Assembly (NCBI RefSeq): GCF_021869535.1
Contig: NW_026262690.1
Span: 10,527,501-10,591,500, forward strand
DNA from: Mytilus californianus
Lineage: Eukaryota > Mollusca > Bivalvia > Mytilida > Mytilidae
DNA: 64,000 nucleotides
Reading direction: 5' to 3'
Each line of letters opens with the position of its first letter. Position 1 is the stretch's first letter. Under the pieces are notes generated by a model, which made no database searches, was not told the DNA's origin, and saw only the letters and a list, made by a program, of their open reading frames with translations. Both the position numbers and the translations under genes were made by a program. This document shows positions 11,221 through 23,312 of this stretch, one piece after another.

Positions 11221-12130
11221 GTGAAGAAAGTCAAACGTGTACATATTGAATTAGATAACACATACGAAAGAATGATTATTATGGATCTATTTCATCGTCT
11301 TCAAAAACTGCATTTCTTATCGGTAATTGGTATGGTCAACATATTTGTTGGGATATGGGAATTGATATTTCAACCGACAGTCGGTATTCCAATTGGTATT
11401 TATTGTTACGAACACAGACCGACTTTTTGGTGATCCACATAATAAGCAAAATTTTTACAAAACCTTATAAACACAGAAAGAAAGAAAAAAGAAAATTAGG
11501 TCGACTGTAGTTCAAATCTCGTAAATCAATTGAGAAGTGACAAATCAAGTTAAAAAAAACTAAAGCATCGAATAAATCCAAAGAGGAGCGCTACCGGGTG
11601 AGTAGAAAGCGAAAGCGTCTGCTGCTATGCATGCATTACCCGCAATGCAAATCTATATTTAGTCAAAATGTCACAATGGGAAATAGGACACTTTCGGTAA
11701 AATAACACATCTTGATCTTTGTATTACACACGTTATAAATTCAATTTTCCAAGGATTAAGAACGTATAAAAAAAACACATCGAACTCCATGGTGAACTAA
11801 AACTCAGGGGAAGTTCATAAAACCTAACAAAATCAATCGCTAGACTTTATTTACCAACTAAAAATACCGTCTCTACAGTATAACGCTTACATATCTCAAT
11901 GTATACGTTACACTCGTGTTATGTTCACACGCGACAAACTTTATAATCAGCTACTCTAGCAAAAACTATCTGAGTTCTGAAATAACAACGACTGACATTA
12001 ACACTTCACAAATTTTACTGTAACTATCACGTATTAGTTGACCGATACTATTTGTCTGTGTCTCAACTCATTAGTGACATTGGTTCTCGTAGATCCTTAG
12101 ATACCATAATATTCGTTTGTCACACGGTTT
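11221..12130 (+). pseudogene. Degenerate Naiad/Penelope-like RT remnants
   Basis: Two pieces in the same order as in intact siblings. Near 11368-11410 the frame reads FQPTVGIPIGIYCYEH, matching the VFQQTVGIPMGTNC motif at 25715-25752. Near 11878-11927 it reads YNAYISQCIRYTRVMF, matching YGVYISQLIRYSRAC. Near 12035-12090 there are weak traces of the LVDRY.I.VSQLISDI end. The middle (about 11450-11860) is unrelated repeat or insertion. Many stops and shifts make this an old remnant. Confidence 0.55.
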
Positions 12131-12946
12131 TACTCTATTTTGATGTTCATGCGATTGGATGAGGTTTTTATTTTCGTTGGCTTTATGTATTTTGAATAGA
12201 TTTATGAGATTTGAACATCGGTAAACTACTTACAGGACTGATATCTTTGACGAGTTGTCTCTAATTTGTAGTCATAAATCTTAATTTTCAATATGCGCCA
12301 CAAGGCGTTGATGGGTTTTTTTTCAAAAAACAAAAATACTCGTCTTAATCGTCTCTACAAATATATGACTTTAACAAATAGTTAATTTAAATGAAAGTAT
12401 TATTTGTTTTATAAAATGTAAAGTTTTGGGTTGTTTTTATTGCATTTGATAATGGTTCCTGTGTAAAGCATCTTTAAAAGTTAGTCTGCAACATTGTTTG
12501 TACAAGACGTCATATTTTGAACGGTTGAATCATTGGAAAAATCTTTCTAAAAACCTCTCATTGATATTAAATCGGCTTTCACTATTGCCCTTGTAAAGTC
12601 ATGTCTTTTGTTATCATTTAGAGCTGTATTGTGTTGTAACGACTGATAAAACAACCGGCATTAACTAATGGTATATTATAAAATTGTTTGTATTATCGTC
12701 CATAATTTTGTGTATCATAGTAAGCCACGGCATTTTACATGGTCGGAAACAAGTGTGAACACTGTTTCTTCAACTTTTACTCATCGTGTAACTTACAGAT
12801 GGTGATCGTAATAAACCACTTTCTTTTTATATGTACCTGTTGTTTTTCACACATAACTTTTTTTGAAAATTAGGTTCCTTATTAATAGCTCCATAGTTCT
12901 TACTCCTTTATTCTATGGTCCTCAGCTCTTCAAATCAGCACAACTA
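12131..12946. other. Non-coding spacer
   Basis: No gene or repeat recognised. A+T-rich, with stops in all frames. Confidence 0.4.
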
Positions 12947-12956
12947 GTTAAGCTCA

Positions 12957-14009
12957 GTGAAACCGGATAAAGTTAAAAGAAATACGTTGATTGGTAGTTA
13001 TGAAAACGGGGGTTTGAATATGATTGATATTGAAAGTCACTTTGAATCACTTAAAGCATCATGGATAGGTAGAATCTTAAATACAGATATTGCCAGATAT
13101 TTACAAGGCCTAGGAAAAAATTGCCTAGTAGTTTATATGAATATGGATTATAATAAAGTTGATCAATATCTACCTAATATTCCCAAATTTTATAAAAATG
13201 TAACAAAAAGCAGGATGAAAGTAGGAGGACAGACAGATAAACCAAAAACCTTTTACGAAATTAGAAAACAAATTATTAAGGGGAATAAATACATTAAATT
13301 TGATAACAAAAGTCTATTTTTCAAAAATTGGATAAACGGTAATTTGATTTATATGAATGATATTTTAGATAAAATTGGGGAAATTTCACAAGATGTAATT
13401 TTGCAAAAAATAGAAAATAAATCCAACTGGATAGCTGAGTTAACATCCTTAAAAAACGCAATTCCAAAAGATTGGTTACAATGTCGATGGAAACTTTTAC
13501 AAAGTATATTACCTACTAAAAAGTTATTGTTTAGATGGAAGGTAACAGACAATGATTTATGTAACAAATGCTTCACAGAAGAAGATTATCATCATTATTT
13601 TATATTATGTTCTTTTTTAAACAATTTTTGGAGAAAAATCCATAATTTATTGCAAAAAGTAAATATAGAAAAAGCTATCACATTAAAAGATATTGTTTTT
13701 GGCTATAACATATCAGATAAATATTACTTTGGCTTTAACTATCTTATTACTATTATTGGATTTTCAATTTATAAATCCTACTATGTATCTGATCAGAAAA
13801 TAAAAGGACTTGATGTATTTTGTCTATTCATTAGAGAATTTACAAAACGAATGTATTATACAAAGAAGTTAGAAGAAGTTAAATTCTTAGTTAATGTAAA
13901 AAACATTTATGAGATTGATGTTTTATTTATTAATATAATAGAATTGAAAATTATACTTATTCTTCACAAGGAGCTTGGACTTGTTGAAGACAATGTAACA
14001 AGCAACTGA
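12957..14009 (+). CDS. L1-like ORF2 C-terminal fragment (5'-truncated)
   Basis: An uninterrupted 350-codon frame, longest in the window, representing the part of an L1/Tx1-like ORF2 protein downstream of the reverse transcriptase. The start carries the K.KRNTLIGSYENGGLNMID motif that follows the RT domain in this family. Residues 202-218 hold C-x2-C-x6-H-H-x4-C (LCNKC...HHYFILC), the zinc-knuckle-like motif typical of the C-terminus. It begins abruptly near 12950 with no upstream RT, and the GTG at 12957 is only the first in-frame start-like codon, not a real start. The frame is intact and a poly(A) follows, so this looks like a fairly young 5'-truncated insertion. It has no catalytic domain. 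It is related in kind to the split element at 39738-47944 but not the same copy. Confidence 0.8.
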   Translation: MKPDKVKRNTLIGSYENGGLNMIDIESHFESLKASWIGRILNTDIARYLQGLGKNCLVVYMNMDYNKVDQYLPNIPKFYKNVTKSRMKVGGQTDKPKTFYEIRKQIIKGNKYIKFDNKSLFFKNWINGNLIYMNDILDKIGEISQDVILQKIENKSNWIAELTSLKNAIPKDWLQCRWKLLQSILPTKKLLFRWKVTDNDLCNKCFTEEDYHHYFILCSFLNNFWRKIHNLLQKVNIEKAITLKDIVFGYNISDKYYFGFNYLITIIGFSIYKSYYVSDQKIKGLDVFCLFIREFTKRMYYTKKLEEVKFLVNVKNIYEIDVLFINIIELKIILILHKELGLVEDNVTSN

Positions 14010-14013
14010 TAAA

Positions 14014-14026
14014 AATAAAGACATTT

Positions 14027-14058
<32 letters not shown>
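14014..14058 (+). other. Poly(A) signal and tail of L1-like insertion
   Basis: AATAAA at 14014-14019 is followed after 13 bases by an unbroken A run at 14033-14058. The short 3' UTR plus poly(A) supports retrotransposition of a polyadenylated transcript. Confidence 0.85.
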
Positions 14059-14317
14059 TTGAAACATGTCCAATATCACTGCCCAGAGATTTTTTGTGAA
14101 CGTACTATGTTTGAGTATCTCAATTTAAGGAGCATTAGGGATATTGGTCAAGTTGGGAACTATGTCAGTGTATATGTTTTTATATCGTTTTACGAGATTT
14201 GAACATCTGTTAATCATTGTCACCATAATAAGCAAAAGTTCTGCGTTACTAATATTTAGAAATCCGTAAGACCCAATGGTTAGATACCCAGTAAAGAGTT
14301 TAGCTTCAAGAGAGGGA

Positions 14318-14580
14318 CGAAAGATACCAGAGGGACAGTCACACTCATAGATCAAAAACAAACTGACAACGCCATGGCCAAAAACAAAAAGACAAACAGA
14401 CAAATAATAGTACAGATGACACAACATAGAAAACTAAAGACTAAGCAACACGAACCCCACCAAAAACTGGGGGTGATCTCAGGTGCTCCGGAAGGGTAAG
14501 CAGATCCTGCTCCACATGTGGCACCCGTCGTGTTGCTTATGTTATTACAAATCTGGTAAATAGTCTAATTCGGTAGGTCA
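14318..14580 (-). mobile_element. 3' tail of Cys-type RT family (5'-truncated)
   Basis: The minus strand carries the same 3' UTR as the RT copies ending at 26637 and 34513. It includes the TCCGGAGCACCTGAGATCA block and ends at the shared terminus GGTATCTTTCGTCCCTCT. Only the UTR is present, so this is a severely 5'-truncated insertion. Confidence 0.8.
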
Positions 14581-15427
14581 CCACATTCAAAATATGGACG
14601 TGGACAACCTTACTGTAGGTTTTTAATTAGAATACTTACGTGGGTAAGCCTTCTAAAATTGGGCTATAATTCCTAATAAATTGATTTTTATTTAGCGCTC
14701 ATCATTGAATTATAGCTTATAATTTTTTTTTATGAAACATATTGAAAACGTTATTTTCTATCTTTTCATGTTTTTTTTCTATGTCACTCAGGTAGATTCG
14801 GATGTTCAATTATTTGGTTTAAATATATTCAGTGAAGTTATAAGAATATAAGAATATTGGAGTGTCCAAACTGTACCTCAATATACAAACACAAAGATTT
14901 GATATGAATGTAATTAAAACAACTATACACTAGACAATAGCGATAAAGATGTTATCAAACTTCTTTAAAAAGCAATTGCAACATATTTGCTGTACGCTAA
15001 CATATAGTTACATGAAATAAAACATAACAGCAGCCTAAAATATGCCAATTTACATTCATAGAAAAATCTGCACCAGTAAAACAATCGACCTCTTGTCATC
15101 AATGTTAAGGCCTAAAGAAAGGAAATAAAGTGAGGAATAAACAGTGAAAACATCAACACACAAATCAATAAATTATGCAATGAATTATAAACAAAAATTT
15201 TTGTAGTGATAAAAAAAAATCCGTTTCGAAGAAAAGAATTGCCATCTTGACCTAGTACTTTTTACATGGAAAATGAGGCCAAGAGAAATATAAACAGACC
15301 TTTATAATCCTTTATGCAAAACCCCAGTTTCTTGTTTTTAAAGGGTTGGGTTTCTTAGTGTAACAGCTGCAAAAACAATCAGGCTAAACAAACAATTTTA
15401 GCTTTTTTCTAAATAATAGTTGATTAT
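14581..15427. other. Non-coding spacer
   Basis: No gene, tandem array or inverted repeat seen. Confidence 0.4.
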
Positions 15428-15637
15428 TTCACATTATCGTTTCAGGCAATTTAACTATGGGAATGTCAGACCTTGTTCTTTTGATTCTCGATTTGATCTT
15501 GAATACTCACTTTACAATCGGCTGGGAAATATGCAACATGTTAATCAAAAGCAATCATAGTTAATCATTAAAAATGTTCCAATTATCGTCATTCACAACA
15601 TGAAAAACATTTTTCTGATTCATAGAATTTAGTGAGG
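15428..15637 (+). repeat. Dispersed duplication, copy 1
   Basis: Closely matches 16741-16945 in direct orientation. Both run from TTTCACATTAT through AATCGGCTGGGAAA and ATGCAACATGTTAATCAAAA to TTTCTGATTCATAGAATT, with scattered substitutions. No coding sense. Confidence 0.8.
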
Positions 15638-16081
15638 CTTCTGACACACATTTAGAAACATTGAATGTCTTATTCAAAGTCTTGGAGGGGTTCATTAAAA
15701 TGCTGTTGATTTACAAAAGGAGAAGGTACGATGAGGCATTTCATAGCCCCTTGAATTAATAAATTTGAAAACTTCTTTAAATTGACCAAACAACGGATGG
15801 TCTGTCAGACATCAGTAGTAAGAGCCAATCTACCAGAATATCATGCAACAGGCTCCAAATGCAATGTTATCATATCGACCTTATATTTTGCATACATGAT
15901 ATCTTCATGCCAACTGCTCTCTGCGCAAAATATGTTAAAAAAATATTTAATTATAGTCTTTATGGAGCGCCATCTATGTATTGCCATTAAAATAAAGCAA
16001 TTTTAGCAATTTTAGCAATTTTAGCTGATAAATATCAGTTTATATCATCATTTTACTGTTTTATCGGTAAGATTATTTATA

Positions 16082-16240
16082 GAATAACTAATCGAAGAAT
16101 TCAAAATAGAGAAAAATATTCAACGAGTGACCGAACAACACATTAATTCACGAATGCGCGTAGCGCATGAGTTAATTATCAGTGTTGTTCGGTCACGAGT
16201 TGAATATTTTTCGATATTTAAATTCTTTGATTAGTTATTC
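16082..16240. repeat. 159-bp near-palindrome
   Basis: The two arms mirror each other about position 16161 (core ATGCGCGTAGCGCAT). Landmarks appear in mirrored order: GAATAACTAATC / GATTAGTTATTC, AAAAATATTCAAC / GTTGAATATTTTT, and GTGACCGAACAACAC / GTGTTGTTCGGTCAC. It could be a fold-back MITE with almost no loop, or a cruciform-prone sequence. It lies between the two copies of the 15.4/16.7-kb duplication. No coding capacity. Confidence 0.85.
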
Positions 16241-16740
16241 TTTTTATTACATTGGCAAATGGCTTTTTTTAATGAAATTAATGTAGAAAATGTAAGGAAC
16301 TATATCTTTTTTCTACGCATCCACAATTTGTTTTGATCCCACGTTATCGACGTCTTGACAACGCCTATTGTTGTATGACGTCAGAGAGTGAAATAACCAC
16401 GTTTATTTCACATGTGAAATTATCGGTTTTTATTTGACTTGGAATTCAATGTAATTCAATGCTACCAATGTAATAAGTTGTAATACTGTATTTTAACTGT
16501 CAAAATATGTTAATACCTTAGGTTAAAAACATTTCCTGTATTCATTCATACTTGTCCAAATATCTTAAGTTTTACAAGACTGCCAAAATGATGAAATTTG
16601 CAATTTTTAAAAGCTTGTATTATCTACAGTGGCAAACATATTTCATTGCCATTTGTTTTTTCTTAAACTATGATTATATATCTACAATAAAGAAAAAAAT
16701 CCAATTTCGACAAATGATCAAAGTTCTCAATGTTAATATA

Positions 16741-16945
16741 TTTCACATTATAGTTTCAGACAATTTAACTATCGGAATTTCAGACTTTGTTCTTTTGATT
16801 TTCGATTTGAACTTGAATAGTTACTAAACAATCGGCTGGGAAACATGCAACATGTTAATCAAAAGCAATCATGGTTAATCATTAAAAATATTCCAATTAT
16901 CGTCATGCAGAACATGAAAAACATTTTTCTGATTCATAGAATTCA
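16741..16945 (+). repeat. Dispersed duplication, copy 2
   Basis: Second copy of the sequence at 15428-15637, about 1.3 kb downstream and in the same orientation. The 91-codon frame running into it at 16552-16827 is a by-product, since the first copy does not keep that frame. Confidence 0.8.
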
Positions 16946-18142
16946 TAGTACTCAATGTTAATATATGGAAGGAATTGTTGTTTAGCAGGTGTTATTCTAT
17001 TTCAATGGTATTTTCCTATTTGGACCCTTCAATGATCCCCCTCTGTACCCACCATGTAGAAAACAAATATATAATGCACGACTACAATCTTTAATAGAGA
17101 TTTCCAATAAAATGACATTACTCGACATAACCAACCTATCTGACCGTATCTCGGCCTATTGCATTGAAGGGTGACGGAAGGGAGCATAGACTGCTTTAAT
17201 TTTTTGGCTCGTCAAATAAACATACTTTGTTGAAACAGATGCTACTTGAAAATAAGAATAATATGTTATTTTAATTCTTTATATATTTTATAAATAAATT
17301 TGACAACAACCTTTCAGGGGAATAATTAATTCAGTTACCGGTAATCAAATGCACCGATCATTACTTTGTCATTTCACTTGACCCATGTATTTATCTCTCA
17401 AACGGTGAATTCTTAGAGCTACTAAATCAAAATTATGTTTGAAAAAATTAAAATAATGGAATCTGAAGCGAGATGATATTCTCATTTTTGATTTATAAGT
17501 TATAAGATTAAAGCAAGAGTTTCAAACACGCCGTAATGTAAAAGGTGCACACGACTTGTTTCTTCTTTTTTTTAAGATACTTCTTTAATTTATTTCAAGA
17601 TACTTTTGTCAGAGGAAGAAATTCAGATCACTGATTCATCTTTCCGGTAGTACTTTGTCACCATTCCTTAGAATTTTACCAAATGGAATTTATGAGGACG
17701 CATCTTCAAGAAAAATTTGATTACTCTTTATTGAATCAGTTAACGTCTTTAATTATGATGATGCATTGATTCAATGAAGAGTCCGTACAAACGTATACGT
17801 AATTTAACGTCATTGCTCTTAAATTGTTTTTCTAAAATGTTTGGCGTTTAACTTATGCAAATACGTATGAAAAACTGACATGTACGGAATATTTGATTGA
17901 AGTTTTGTTAAGTAGGATGATCATTTTAGTTTTATGACCAACTTATGATAGCAAGGCGATATGCATCCGTCCGTTCTTCCTTTCCGTTCAAAATATAAAT
18001 CGTTTAAAAGTATATACCAAATTAGAGTTTGACCAGTGTACCATGGAAATATAATCATGTGAAGGGGCATGGTGTCTTAAGGCCACATATTCTTGTTGCA
18101 AATGTTTTGATTAATACATGTACATGTATATTATTTTCCATA
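16946..18142. other. Non-coding spacer
   Basis: No recognisable gene or repeat. The 61-codon frame at 16989-17174 carries no motif. Confidence 0.4.
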
Positions 18143-18420
18143 TTCATTACTGTCGCTTTGGTCTTGTGGTAGCGTGCTCGCCTCGACAGAAACCTCTCCA
18201 GGTGACCGGGGAATAGAAATATGGTCACTATTGGTCTTGTTCCGACGGGCAGTTAAACCAATGCCAAAGTGGGGCGTCCGTTTGGCTGTGCGGGATGTAC
18301 AAGTAAGCAATCACGTCCGGTCAGAGTGCACGTGGGGGCGTTAAATTCGATGCTTCTTTTAGAGGGAATGTTACGCTCTCTGCACGTTTAATATGCATGA
18401 ATTATTTGCCACTTGACGTT
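18143..18420 (+). repeat. Possible tRNA-derived repeat (SINE-like)
   Basis: Starts with TGTGGTAGCGTGCTCGCC, which resembles a tRNA D-arm/A-box. It is more G+C-rich than its surroundings. I see no convincing B-box (GTTCGA..C) at the right spacing, so this is weak. No second copy was found in the window. Confidence 0.3.
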
Positions 18421-19979
18421 AAGCAACCAACTATCAATTAATTGACAGTAGCGTAACTTGAATTTTATTTCTGGTGAGACAAATGATTTGAATCTTGGCA
18501 GTCATAGCCTCAACATGGTTAGAAGACGTCAATGCCAATAGGGAGTGGACGGTGATAATTGAAAAACTGAATCGCAAAATAGTTTTCAGCATTTACAAAT
18601 GCAAGAAAATCATAAATTTAAACACATCTGTTTGATTAATTAATTGATTGTTGTTGCCGGACACTAAGAGACAAAAACTGCATGCATATTCAGGACAAGT
18701 AAAACAAAATAATACAATAGATATGTATACTAGGTCGACCATGATAACAGCATACATTTCAATTGTACTTGGGGAAAAAGAGTATGTTACATAGGGGCTA
18801 ACATTCTGTATGGCTTCAGACCCCTACGGATCCTTGGTTCTGTTCCATGTAGAACTAATGTACGCACTTTTTGATCAAACGCCCCAACTTTTACTGGACG
18901 TGGCTGTGTATTTATAAATTCCGAACAACCAAACGGACGACATTTTTAAGCATGTTATAAAGTTGAATATAATCTGGTATAGAGTATATACTGGTACACC
19001 CCGCAACGCTAAGGAAACACCCCAAAGGGTGGGGGTAGGTGACCATACTCCTGATGGGTCACACCACTGTCGTATGAAATATCCAGATTTGAGGAATTTT
19101 ATCATGAAATGATAATATTTTCAGCGCGCATTAAATCAATATATTTCAATGAAACTGCTGGTCAAAGGTATAATTTTCAGTATTCAATTACAGACAGTCC
19201 TGATCAAAACAAAACAAAAATTACAGAATTATATGTATGACCTCCTCTAAAATGCTTTTGTACAGATTTGGGGATATTAAAGTTTAAGATCCACTATGTT
19301 TTTTTAACTTTATACGTTTAGCTTTTGTCAGAGTGCATGGAATATAATAATTGGGTGAACTATGAGGTCTTGCTTATATCAACCAAGGTACATGTCAGTA
19401 GGAAGAGTACTAAATAAAGTGTAGGAATGCCAAGTGTCTGTCGAAAGCTACGTCCACCTAAAGTAACAAGTTCGTTGTCAAACAAAAATCAAACATCAAG
19501 TCAGTTTCACAGTTATGACATCTTGTTTGAATGTTGTTCTATGTTTCTTACCTAACACATTTCTGTTAATGATATATGCCGTAAATCGAATTATGTGACC
19601 CCCCATTAATTATTTATCAATGCAATGGATAAAATACTATAAGTTAATTTACTTCAAGGGATATTATAAAAAATTACTGGAAATGTCTTTCGTATTTGGA
19701 CTCCTTTAACATTCCCGTAAAACAAAACAACACAGAACAATCCTTAATCGAGCACAACTTCTAAAAAACAACCAATATAGGGATTTTTTTTATCAATACA
19801 TGTTATAATAAATGAAAAATACTTTTGTTTAAAAATTAATTGGGAGCGATAGTTTTATCTCAATTTTCAACTTTTATAAAGAGACATATTCTGACAAACA
19901 CTGGTTTCGATATTTCTGAAATTGTTAGAAAAATATCCTTCTAAAAGTTTTCCCCTCGACTAATATAATAAAATGATAG
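18421..19979. other. Non-coding spacer
   Basis: Nothing identifiable. The minus-strand 76-codon frame at 18875-19105 has no motif. Confidence 0.4.
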
Positions 19980-20027
19980 ATAAAGAAAAGAAAGAAAAGA
20001 AAGAAAGAAAGAAAGAAAGAAAAACAT
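19980..20027 (+). repeat. GAAA-type microsatellite
   Basis: Purine-only run of AAAG/GAAA units, including a stretch of six perfect GAAA repeats. Confidence 0.9.
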
Positions 20028-21184
20028 CGGATAACGAAAAAATAAGCATAATGGGGCGTTCATCTGCAAAGTATACATAACTTTCACATTAAACCAGTAA
20101 GTGGTTGAAGAGAAGTCGGGGACCGCAGGTAAATATTCTTAATTCACTACACCACTACTGATTTTCTATTATTTGATCGAAAGTTTCCCCCAAGAATACT
20201 TAATGCATAAAATAAATATATGGTGTACAATCTCACAGGACATATATCATGCGTTTGGTTTAAATTCATTCAGTACTTGTAGATTCACTGTTTACCGTCA
20301 TATTGAGACGGATTGGATATTTGTGTATAATACTATTTAGATAAAGAATATAAGTGATTTATAGCAATATTTAGTCTGTTTTAACACATATTAAGTATTT
20401 GTTTTTGTTCGATTGATTTTCCACATAACCATAGAAGGGGAGATAACTCTTAAAGTAAAAACAAAAGAATGTTAATAAATTTTTTTGTTTTTTACTTGTA
20501 GCAAGAACACAAGTTCGATGACATCATTATTTCTAATTATTTTCTTAAAGCATATTCTATCTGAGGATATATATAATGATGATCCACGTTAATATATATT
20601 ACGAACAAACAGACAGACAGACATCATGAATATTGTATATCCCCAGCTATCAATAGCAGGGATATAATTAGTCTCTGTACATTAGGATCACCTTGATTTT
20701 GGACAGTCAATAACCAAAGCATTTGTAAAGGTCAAGCTGGACTTTCTGTCATGTGTAAGAATGCTTAGGGGTTCACTATTGTGGATACTCTTATGAATCT
20801 TTCCGAATGAATAAGACATGTGGAGAAAATTTATCAACTCGCCAGTTACTATATCTAAATTGAAAAGAAGAAATGTTACATAGATTCATGATACAAAATC
20901 TGTATATGTACATAATAAAATACCAGCAAATGAACATAGATTTTGTTGCTGTTCTTCATCTAAAAGTCAGAGTGAGGCTTTCAACATGTACAAAACGCTC
21001 ACACCTCATTGCATGTTCAAATTGACCCCCTAGATTTTAACTGTCTGATTTTTATATACATAAAACAACATGTTTCAATCGTTTTCATTTTATATTTGTT
21101 CAAAATACATGTATGAAGACAATTAGTACTTGAAAGTAAAACACTTATACAATGACAGTTGTTTTTTGTGTCATATAAATGAAC
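20028..21184. other. Non-coding spacer
   Basis: No gene seen. It includes a short ACAG run near 20607-20621. Confidence 0.4.
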
Positions 21185-21600
21185 CAAAAGTAAGACTAAC
21201 AAAGGCCAGAGGCTCCTGACTTGGGACAGGCGCAAAAATGTGGCGGGGTTAAACATGTTTTGTGAGATCTCAACCCTCCCCTATACCCCAAACAAATGCA
21301 GAATAAACAAACACACAGCAATACCCACAGTAAATCTCAGTTTAAAAGAAGTCAGAGTCCGATGTCAGAATAGGTAACAGAAGAAACTAGGCAAAATGAC
21401 AATGATACATAAATCAACAAAGGACTACTACCAGTTACTGACATGCCAGATCCAGACATCAATTAATCTGATTGAAAGATTATGTCTTCATCATATGAAA
21501 ATCAATCACAATCCCTCCCGTAAGGGGTTTAGTATCATACCATCATAAAATATATGAGAAGAACATAACCCGTATCATGGCAACAACTGTTTTTAGAATG
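21185..21600 (-). repeat. Naiad-like 3' UTR fragment (T1)
   Basis: The minus strand matches the T1 tail at 9340-9730: GATGGTATGATACTAAACC, CATATGATGAAGACATAATC, TTTAACCCCGCCACA and CTGTCCCAAGTCAGGAGCC. The far 3' part (GGGGCC onward) is absent here. The fold corresponding to the SECIS-like element at 9368-9432 falls at about 21491-21557 with the AAA bulge kept, but helix II has more mismatches. Confidence 0.75.
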
Positions 21601-22159
21601 GAAACACAAAATCTATTTTTTAGTTTTTTCTTTGTCTCTTTCTACCAAACAAATTGATAGGCATTTTTATTAAAAAAAACAAACCCAAGAACTCTAACCA
21701 AATGGACAGACAACAACCATCAATTGACAATTAATAACGTTGAATTGCTATATATAAACGTAACAGTTGTTTCATCCAAATATTCAATTTGGGGACGATG
21801 TATTTTAATAAACATAATACAAGGGCACATAGTGTCTGAATAGAATGACATTGGACATCAATTCATGTACATGAAATTTAGGTCGAAGTGACCTATTTAT
21901 TACATAATTAAGGACCCCAATGATGCATACCCACATCAAGTAACATAACAGTGGACATAAAGTATTTGACGGTAAATTCTATGTCATGTGATTATCTGTC
22001 TTTCAGATAATTATGCGTGGGGTTATTGTACTGCAAAACGACTGGATACTGCAATATACCAATTTATTCCATGTTTGGCAAACCAGTCAACTTTTCCTAG
22101 AATATAAGATGACATCAAACATTATTTACAAACAGTGAACACATATGAAAGAGAGTAGA
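21601..22159. other. Non-coding spacer
   Basis: A+T-rich, no identified feature. Confidence 0.4.
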
Positions 22160-22312
22160 CAATTTTATTTAGGGGCCAGATGAGGACCACCTTCGGGTGC
22201 GGGATTTTCTCGCTGCGTTGAAGACCCATTGGTGGCCTTCGGCTGTTATCTGCTCTTTGGTCGGGTTGTTGTCTCTTTGGCATATTCCCCATTTCCATTC
22301 TCAATTTTAATT
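22160..22312 (+). repeat. Naiad-like 3' terminus (T1)
   Basis: Closely matches the last ~150 bp of the T1 tail at 9810-9958, from TTTAGGGGCCAGATGA to CCATTTCCATTCTCAATTT. Only the 3' terminus is present, consistent with 5' truncation. Confidence 0.8.
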
Positions 22313-23139
22313 TTACATATGACTTCAACTATACCACATACAACTATTAGTCAGAGATACTACATTTTTTTGGATATGACTACACCACGTTAAAACTATA
22401 AGCCTGAGTCCTCTTTGTCAAATTTGACATATCAGTTGTGGTTTCAAGAATGCAAATATATGATATGTTGACATTGTGCTGTATAGTATTTCGTTTTTAT
22501 ACTTTTGATTGGGCCATTTAGAGTTAATGACAAGGTGTGGACTGACACCCGTTGAAGACCGTCTGGTTACCTTTGGGTTTTAGTTTTGTATGCTTTCCTT
22601 GATTTGATTTGTTGCTGTCTTTATGCGCCATATCCTTTTTTCTCTCTTGCATATAAAAAGTTAAGGAATGAAATTATCACAACCATATGATCCACGTCTT
22701 TGGAAATGATTTCAACGAGTATCTTTAAAATAAACTTGGGTTTTTCCGTTCATTAGTATGTCACAGGGATAGCCCTGAATTTGAAATCTGTCTTCAATAA
22801 AATCGCAACTAATTGTTAAGGAACTGATTTGTACATGTTTGTATAACATTTTGGTCATATAAGGTTTAATTGATTCACAATGGTTCTATCCATTTAAATA
22901 AAAAATGTAGATAATGTTGTCAACGACTTTAGACCTTTTGGTCATGTCTTCAGCAATAGCCGAATTTGACCCCTCTTGATTTCTTCATCTAAATAAATGA
23001 TTTACTCCTGAAATATGGATTCCTCTATCTAAATAGAAATGTTGAAAAGCAATTTCATCATAGTAGATTATAATCCATAACATTATAAAACTAACAATTT
23101 TGTGTGAGAATATTGAAATCCAATAAACATATAGAAGTC
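22313..23139. other. Non-coding spacer
   Basis: No gene recognised. Confidence 0.4.
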
Positions 23140-23312
23140 TCAAATAAAGGCAACAGTAGTGTACCGCTGTTCAAAAGTCATAAATCGATTGAGAGAAAAC
23201 AAATTCGGGTTACAAACTAAAATTGAAGGAAACACATCAACTATAAGAGGAAAACAACGGAACAACAGAAACACAGAACTGCAACAAAAACAAACGCCAA
23301 CATACATAGAAA
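23140..23312 (-). repeat. Dispersed repeat R, fragment
   Basis: The minus strand matches the insert at 40075-40318. Shared landmarks are CAATCGATTTA, the CAGCGGTATACTACTGT-like segment and GTTGCCTTTATTT at the 3' end. It seems to be the tail of yet another retroelement family. Confidence 0.65.

Noticed and set aside
16552..16827. 91-codon hydrophobic frame
   Set aside because: Its second half is the 15.4/16.7-kb duplicated repeat, and the other copy has no matching frame.
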